Positions 57,078-64,000 of a DNA stretch of 64,000 nucleotides are shown piece after piece. The notes under the pieces are model-generated. The model made no database searches, was not told the DNA's origin, and worked only from the letters and a program-made list of their open reading frames with translations. Position 1 is the first letter of the stretch; every line of letters begins with the position of its first letter. This stretch comes from Erigeron canadensis (lineage: Eukaryota > Streptophyta > Magnoliopsida > Asterales > Asteraceae): the NCBI RefSeq assembly GCF_010389155.1, contig NC_057765.1, positions 26,290,980-26,354,979 on the forward strand. Reading direction: 5' to 3'. The position numbers were made by a program, and so were the translations under genes.

Positions 57078-60000
57078 CACTACAAGAAAACTGACTTTCA
57101 TCGACGACAGATTTCGTCGGAAATTAGTAGGAAAACGGTGTTTATCGAGCCATTTCCGACGAAAATTCGTTGTCGGGAAAACCCCTCTCGGAAACAATTA
57201 CTGACGAAACTTTCCGATGAATATTTTATTTTCCGACGAATTTTGTCGTCGGAATATCCATACTAACTATATTGAAAATAACTAATTAAATGTCCAAAAG
57301 TTAGCTTATTACGACGTATTTCCGACAAAAGTAATGTTGGTAATTCATCGGAAATATTGTAAATGTTTCCGACGTATTTCTAACAAAAATTTGTCTCGAA
57401 AATTTATCGGTGATATATTTTAACTTCTGATAAATTTCCGTCGAAATTAAATAATTATATACTTTTTTAATTATTAATCCTATATGTGTCGGAAACATGT
57501 AGCAAATGAATTATAAAAATAATTAAAATCCACCAATAATGAATATTAATTTTAATATATAATTATAAACAAATTCTTATAAAAAATTAATAAATTCTTA
57601 ACACAGGTCAAATATAATTTCGATATAGTAGCTTGTATAAAATTAAAAGCCAAAACATACAAACCATGAATCCATAGTTTTTTGAACAAGAAAAATACAT
57701 TACCAAACACTGTAACATTAACATTATTTGAGAACCCAGCAATTAAATTACAAATAAATATAAAACGTGACTCCCTTAACTATATATATGAGAACATAAA
57801 TTATCATCAATTAGAAGACACCCTTGCGTGAAGTCGTTTGGTTAAAAACTTCAAAGTCATAGCCTACACTGTTGCCGTTGCCGTCTTCCATACACACATT
57901 TTTTTAATCATTCATACATGATGCCTTTTGAATGAAAAAGGAGCAGTTATATATAAGTCTAAAACGACAGTCATGCTAGTAAAGAAAAAGAAAAGTGGAT
58001 TGTTTTTTGTTTCTTTTTTTTTGCGGAAAGGAAATTTATAATCGGAAACTAGAAGAACAATTATAAGAGATGTATATAGATAAAGATTTATGATGGCCCA
58101 TATAGACGAGTAGTAAATATTGATGAAGAAAGAGGGCAATGGATAAAAGTAGATGAGTAATTACTAGAAAGGGAGAAAAGCAAAAGGCTTGTATAAAAAA
58201 TCAGTCAAGTTGTGAAGTAATTATTAATTTTGTGTTTGTGAAGGGTTATTTCGGACCATTAGATAAGATTTTAGAGTTAGATGTGTTTGTTAGGAGTGAC
58301 TGTGGACCATTGGATTAAGATCCATGTGAAGAGAGATGGAGCTTTCTTATTGGCTATTATATATTGATATAAAATATTAAAGTTGGGGTGTGATTTGAGA
58401 AGACCAAAGTACAAGAACAAAAATTGGAATAGGTACTAAAAGTCAATTTAAAATTAATACTGTATATTATATGATTTATTTATTTAGTTCTTACAATTTT
58501 TTTAGCCCTTTTATTTATTGTATAACATGATTCTTTCGAAAAAAAATATTAAAAAAAACATATATACTTATAACTAGCAAAAGATAATGATACATAAAAA
58601 ATAATATTAAAATTTAAATTAATGTAATTCACGTGACCAACTACATTGTGTAGATCAAAATTGTCATGTTGTATATCACAACCAATTTTATACGAATAAA
58701 AATTTGTAGTGATATTTTCATATTAAAATGATAGTAAATAAAATAACTTATAAAATCAATATATTCTATTACTAATATTCATTCATTCCCATTCTTAAAG
58801 ATATAAATAATTATTTATAAATTTTAGAAAGAATATGTATTTGAATTTAAATATATATTTTTAATGTTGGAAAGTCGTTTATTTCCGAGCTCTTTCTAAG
58901 AAATTCATTTATTTTCTGATAATTATGAATAACTCGTCGGAAATTAGTTGAAAAAAGTTATTTTTTCCCACGAATTTTGAAGGAAAAACACAAAAAAATG
59001 CTCGATTTGAACTACCTAAATGATATTATGGACATTAATAGACACATATATGTATATATCATCAAAATAATGCTTAATATACATAGACATCGCGGTACAT
59101 GTAAATATAGTTAAATATACATATATTTTTTTACATACACATATACATTGTAGTATTAAACTATAACAACACATACACTTATAACATAAATTTACACGCT
59201 AATGATCACATATATCTTTCTCTATATATACATAATATCTACATATATAATTAAATTGACACAAATTGTTGCATAAATACATACGCATCAACATATGTAC
59301 CTAAACATACATGAATTATACACATACATATCGACGTACGTTTAAAATAACACTAATACATATACAAAAGTGAAGGTGTGAGATTCCTATTAATATATTT
59401 GTATGTGAAATGCCTTGTATTCTACATAAATTTTATATTTTCGTCGGAAAATCATAGGAAATTGTTTAAATTTCCGATGAATTTGTAAGGACAATTATTA
59501 CTTTTTGAAATTGTGTCATAAATTTGTTGAGAAAAGTTATGTTTTCTAACGAATTCCCGACAAACAAATATAAAATGTGCTATATTTGAGTTGTTTAAAG
59601 CTTTTATGAACGACACATACATGCATAAATTATTAAAATAATGCTACAATATCCATAAAGCCATCGTCACCACAATACATGCAAGTATAGTGACATATAC
59701 GTATATTAGTTTATATACAGATATACATTGATGTACTACAACTATAACAACATATATATATATATACACACATTGACAATATTAATGATCTCATATATTT
59801 CTATATACACACATTAAATCGACACAAATTGTTGCATGAATACATAAGTATCAACATATATACCCAAACATACTTGAACTCTACACATAAATATCGACGT
59901 ACATTTATAATAACACTAATAAATACAAAAAGATGAATGTGTGTTTTCCTAGGTTTATAGATATTCAACCTATATTGATATATTTGTTGAAAAATATGTG

Positions 60001-60657
60001 AAATACCTTGAATTTTATACAATTTTAATATTTTCGTTGGAAATTGGAAGGAAATTGTGTACGTTACCGACGAATTTCTAAGGAATTTTATTACTTTTTG
60101 ACAAAGATAGTTATTCGTCGGAATTTAGTTAGAAACAAATATATTTTACTACGAATTTCTAACAAAACTTAAAAAAACACAAGTAGATTTTAATTATTTA
60201 AAAAACAAAAGTTTTCATCGGAATTTCATTAGAAGTTTTTTTTTGTTTTTGATATATTCTCGACAAAAACGTTTTCATTATTTATTTACTTTTTATTTTT
60301 GGCAATTACATTTTTTTCGTCGTAAATTTCTTACAAATATAAAATTTTCCAGCCGTTTACCGACAAAACAATCATCTTATAATTAATTTGATTTTAAACC
60401 AAACCTTTCTCAGGAATTTCTGACGAAATATATTTTTGACATTAAGTTCTCGGTTTTTTGTCGGCAATTTTTGTATTTTAGAGTCCAATTTCCGACAAAT
60501 TTGTTTTCGACATAATATCGTCGGAAATGTGTTAGAAAAATTTCAAACTTCTATTCATGCTTTTTTTATTAGAACTTCATCGGTAAATCGTCGGAAATTT
60601 TTCGACGAAAAAATTTTATCGGAAAATTTGTCGGTGATACCCAGTTTTCTTGTAGTG
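57078..60657. mobile_element. Non-autonomous CACTA element, 3.6 kb
   Basis: Begins CACTACAAGAAAACTG and ends CAGTTTTCTTGTAGTG, a perfect 16-bp terminal inverted repeat of CACTA type. It is flanked by TTT on both sides (57075-57077 and 60658-60660), the 3-bp duplication of that superfamily. Both subterminal zones (about 57100-57500 and 59440-60640) are dense with TTCCGACGAA and TCGTCGGAAA in both orientations, the usual transposase-binding arrays. The interior is AT-rich without any transposase. Confidence 0.95.
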
Positions 60658-60660
60658 TTT

Positions 60661-61476
60661 TCTTGCTATTTAAAATGAGAAATGCTTTACCGACAAACAA
60701 ATTTTTAGTAATTTTTTACAAACTCATGTGGACCAATAAAACAAAGAGAGAGTGAATAAGGGTAAAAAGAAAAAAATTCTATAGATATTTATTGATGTCA
60801 AATGTGTTTGTAAACCTTGTTAGTAAACATTTATTTGTTACTTTAGCATTCTCATTTGAAAACTAGAGAAAGTGTTAATGTTTTCAAATTATGTAGAGGT
60901 TGATTTTCATGCACGTACAAAGCATGTAGAGGTTGATTTTCACTTTGTTCGTGAACGGGTTGCTAGCCGTCATTTGTCGGTCCAGTTTATCTCAACTGAT
61001 GATCAAATAGCAGATATCTTTACTAAGCCGTTGTTGTCACAACGTTTTCTCTACTTACGGTCTAAGCTACAAGTCGTTTCCCGGCCTTAGCTTGAGGGGG
61101 AATATTAGACGAGATTGAGTTATACTTTAGTTATAGTATTTGCCTATAAGTATAGGGTTATAAAGTGTAATTATGTATCTTATATATATCCCTTGTAATA
61201 TTGGTTTAATCACAATATACAATTACAATTTTTGTTACGGTGTTTATTTCTTATGATATACATTTTCTAGTTAAATGGTTTAGTGACGTACAAATTTTTA
61301 ACAAGTTTTACAAACTCATGTGATCGGACCAATAAAACAAAGAGAGTGTGAATAAGGAAAAAAGAGAAAAAATTCCATAGGTAATTATTGATGTTAAATG
61401 TGTTTGTAAATATTTGTTTGTCACTTTACCATTTCTCATTTGAAAACTAGAGAAAGTGTTAATGTTTTCAAATTAT
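60661..61476. repeat. Local duplication flanking the copia fragment
   Basis: About 60700-60893 and 61290-61476 share ACAAACTCATGTG, GACCAATAAAACAAAGAGAG and CTCATTTGAAAACTAGAGAAAGTGTTAATG in the same order. The segment before the CACTA element (about 56986, TATACATTTTCTAGTTAAATGG) recurs at about 61258. So the first copy was originally 56986-60893 minus the CACTA insertion, and the second is 61256-61476. Confidence 0.8.
60893..61240 (+). mobile_element. Truncated copia 3' end (RNase H terminus, polypurine tract, LTR part)
   Basis: The last codons of a copia pol are readable: ARTKHVEVDFHFVRERVASR, then VQFISTDDQIADIFTKPLLS and a stop. A purine tract CTTGAGGGGGAA at 61091-61102 is followed by about 140 bp of LTR-like DNA beginning TATTAGACGAGAT; the expected TG start is changed. 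A short segment (CATGTAGAGGTTGATTTTCA) is repeated at the start. This is a different lineage from the full-length element at 32591. Confidence 0.8.
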
Positions 61477-61513
61477 CTTTCTCATGTGTGTTTATGGTTG
61501 TTTTTTATGATAG

Positions 61514-64000
61514 GTACTTCATAAGCTCAGATTCCTTGACCTGAGCCATTCAAATTTGAGAACCTTTGAACTTGATATGACTCCAAATATTGAAAAGTTA
61601 AATCTTGCATTTTGTCGTCATTTAGTAGAAGTTAAGTTGCCCTTAGGATGTTCAAAGCTCAAAGCCCTCTATCTTCAATATTCGGGGTTGAGGACCCTTC
61701 CCCTTACACCGACTCCGAATCTCGAGACCTTGTATCTTGAAGGATGTAATGTTTTAGCTGAAATTACCATCCCCTATCAATGCCCAAAGCCCAAATTCCT
61801 AAGAGCTAATTCCTCAAAGTTACTAATTTCCAATATTTTATATTGTTATGATTGGGTAAACCGTCAAATTCCCAATGATTGTCCAATGCTCAAAGCCCTC
61901 GACCTCAAGATTTCCAACTCGTTGGGCCTTAACCTGGTATCGGCTCCGAACCTTGAGAATTTAGATCTTTATGGATGTCATAGTTTAGTAGAAATTCACA
62001 TACACCCCGACTCTCCAAAGCTCAAATACCTCTACCTTTATTCCTTAAAGTTGAAGACCCTTGACCTTGGCTTGACTTCAGATCTCAAGACTTTAAGTGT
62101 TAAAGATTGTCATGATTTAGAAGAACTTTAGAATTCCAATGGATGTCCAAACCTCAAGTCCCTTACGCTCGAGAATTCAAACTTGAGAAAAATTAACTTT
62201 GGGCTGACGTTTTTTTCTCAAGATGTTAAAGCTTCAAGGATGTCATGATCTATCAGAATTTCACTTTCCCTACCAATTTCCAAAGCTTGAATCCTTCAGC
62301 CTTAACTGCTCAAAGTTGAGAACCCTTGACTTTAGGATGAGTTCAGATCTCCACACTTTAAGTCTTGAAGAATGTCACGAATTGGTAGAACTTCACGTGC
62401 CCAATGAGTGTCCAAATCTTAGGTACCTTAACCTAAAAAATTCAGCGTTGAGGAAATTTAACGTTGGTTCGACTCAAGATCTCGACATTTTAAGTGTTAA
62501 AGGATGTCATGATTTGGCCGAACTTCACATGCCCAATGGGTGTCCAAACCTCAAATTTCTCATACTCGAGAATTTAAACTTGAGAAAAATTAAACTCGGT
62601 CTAACACCAGATCTTGAGAAGTTAAGACTAAAAGGATGTATTGATCTATCAGAATTATCCCTTTCCTACCAATATCCAAAACTTAAATCCTTAGGCCTTA
62701 TTTGCTTAAACTTGAGGACCCTTGACCTTGGAATGAGTTTGAATATTGAGGTTTTAAGTCTCGAAGAATGTCTCAAATGGGTAGAACTTCACATACCAAA
62801 TGAGTGTCCAACGCTCAAGTACCTTAACCTCAAAAATTCAGCAGTGAGGAACCTTAACCTTGGATCCGGATCTCGAGATGTTAAGACTTGAAGGATGTCA
62901 TGATTTGGTTGAACTTTACATGCCCTTCCAATGTCCAAAGCTCGAAGTCCTTAGCCTTGAGTGCTCAAAGTTGAGGACCCTTTACCATGTACATACTCTG
63001 GATCTTGAGACGTTAAGTCTTGAAAAATGTTGTCAAATGTTAGAACTTCACAAGCCCAATGAGTGTCCAAAGATCAAATCCCTCAACCTCCATACTTCCC
63101 CGTTGAGGAGCCTTAATCTTGGGCTGACTCCAAATCAGAAGAGGTTGAATATTAAGGAATGTTTCCATTTAGTAGAACTTCGTGCTCCTATTGAATGTCT
63201 AGAAAAGCTTGTCTGCATAGACATGAGTGACTTTGTGGGATTTAAACGTTTTACATCTAACAAGCAGATTCAATCACCCGTTGCCGTTGGTTCTTTACAT
63301 GTGACTACAGAGTCCATAAATTTGCCAGAGTTTCGGTTTTCATGTTGGTATGAAGAACCTATATCCTCTTCAGTTGGAAATCTTGGAAAATTTATTTCAA
63401 TAGGTCTCTGCCCTTTTATCAACCTTGAGAGCTTCTTGAGCAATATATGTGATTTCCAAGGTTTAAGAAAGCTCACACTTGAAGGTATTCCTGAGGTGCC
63501 AAGCAACCTCGACCTACAAAGTTTAGAGCAGTTAAGTTTGTTATCTACAACGATTAAACATCTTCCAGATAGCATTTGTATGTTGAAAAATCTGAAACAT
63601 CTCGAACTTAATTCTTGCTCGTTTATTGAGAAGTTGCCTGAGGGTCTCAGCTGGTTAGAGTGTTTGGAGTATCTTAACCTAACCTCGTGCATAAATTTAC
63701 AAGATATTCCGTAGAGCGTCTGTGATATGTAACGTCTAAAATGTTTGAATCTCTCCTCCTGTTTGCAAGTTAAGAAGTTACCAAGGGAACTTAGGCGTTT
63801 AGAATGTTTAAAAGAGTTGAATATAAAAGATACAGGCATAATTGATCTTCCTGATGGCATTCTCGAGTTAGAAGGTCTGCATACTCCAGATCTTGAGACG
63901 TTGCGTCTTAAAGTATGTTATCTATGGTTAGAACTTCACTTGCCTAATAATGAGTGTCCAAAGCTCAAATCCCTCAGCCTCAATAATTCACAGTTGAGGA
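61514..64000 (+). pseudogene. TNL exon 4: main LRR region, damaged and truncated by the window end
   Basis: Continues the gene with VLHKLRFLDLSHSNLRTFEL. LRRs are in superunits of about 46-48 residues: one LRR of the type LRTLDLGMSxNIExLSLEEC followed by WVELHIPNECPTLKYLNLKN. About ten superunits lie between 61550 and 63190. A plant LRR block then follows (LPEFRFSCW onward, IKHLPDSICMLKNLKHLELN). Breaks: a TAG at 62129-62131, frame changes near 62220 and 62870, stops at 63712-63714 and 63730. After that, a further LRR superunit (HTPDLETLRLK, NECPKLKSLSLNNSQLR) resumes at 63880 and runs past the end. Confidence 0.8.

Larger units (their letters stand above)
47686..61513 (+). other. TNL giant intron (13.8 kb)
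   Basis: Donor GACAG|GTAAAA at 47686 and acceptor TTTTTATGATAG ending 61513. TNL introns are normally a few hundred bases; this one has grown by accumulation of mobile elements listed individually. Unassigned stretches between them are AT-rich. Confidence 0.65.
45088..64000 (+). pseudogene. TIR-NBS-LRR resistance-gene homologue with a 13.8-kb intron (runs off the window)
   Basis: Exons: TIR 45088-45566, NBS 46178-47308, first LRR 47412-47685, main LRR 61514 to beyond 64000. All junctions use GT-AG and fit in phase; the last joins GERQ to VLHKLRFLDLSH, the usual TNL continuation. TNL proteins are intracellular immune receptors: the TIR acts as an NADase after effector recognition by LRRs and nucleotide exchange at the NBS. 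This copy is not functional: the P-loop is altered, a segment after EIFL in the NBS is missing, and there are several frameshifts and stops in exons 2, 3 and 4. The intron holds at least five mobile elements. It could alternatively be two adjacent broken genes, but exon phase and sequence continuity favour one. Confidence 0.75.

Noticed and set aside
63270..63860. 196-codon minus-strand frame over the LRR region
   Set aside because: Antisense of clear plus-strand LRR coding sequence; no independent features.

Overview
The window is nuclear DNA from a eudicot plant. It is AT-rich, its genes have GT-AG introns and TATA boxes, and it holds a TIR-NBS-LRR gene, a class found in dicots and not in grasses. 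The style of the repeats and of the Myb-like and resistance genes suggests the sunflower family (Asteraceae). That family call is inference from memory of similar proteins and was not checked by a search.

Region 1 (1-32590) is gene-sparse. It carries a tandem pair of Myb/SANT-like, NAM-associated genes on the minus strand (1030-1995 and 2488-3903). Plus-strand genes follow: an RraA-like aldolase (7123-7623), a BAHD acyltransferase (9477-10796), a two-exon GPI-anchored arabinogalactan protein (26223-28551) and a two-exon GASA/snakin peptide (30409-31074). Between them lie well-bounded transposons with target-site duplications: a retroposed LINE-like tail (8481-8663), a hAT element with a paralogous empty site (13662-14329), a Mutator-like element with doubled terminal repeats (16569-17565), and two solo LTRs (18720-20998 and 22451-23951).

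Region 2 (32591-45069) is one 12.5-kb Ty1/copia retrotransposon of Sirevirus (SIRE/Maximus) type on the minus strand. It has about 99% identical LTRs, a tRNA-Met primer site, gag-protease-integrase-RT/RNase H, and a long extra 3' reading frame with a promoter-like TATA box in front of it. Despite the young LTRs, its frames are broken at least seven times. It sits 14 bp upstream of the start codon of the next gene.

Region 3 (45088-64000) is a single TIR-NBS-LRR resistance-gene homologue, now a pseudogene. Its TIR, NBS and first LRR exons lie at 45088-47685. The main LRR exon resumes in matching phase at 61514 and runs off the window. The 13.8-kb intron between them is filled with a fold-back Mutator-like element (47976-49005), an inverted truncated relative of the first solo LTR (about 50900-52400), a decayed LINE-type reverse transcriptase (52427-55990) itself split by a hAT insertion (54402-55262), a 3.6-kb CACTA element (57078-60657) and a 3' copia fragment (about 60893-61240).

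All splice sites, element borders and target-site duplications were read by eye. No alignment or database search was possible. No tRNA, rRNA or CRISPR was found.
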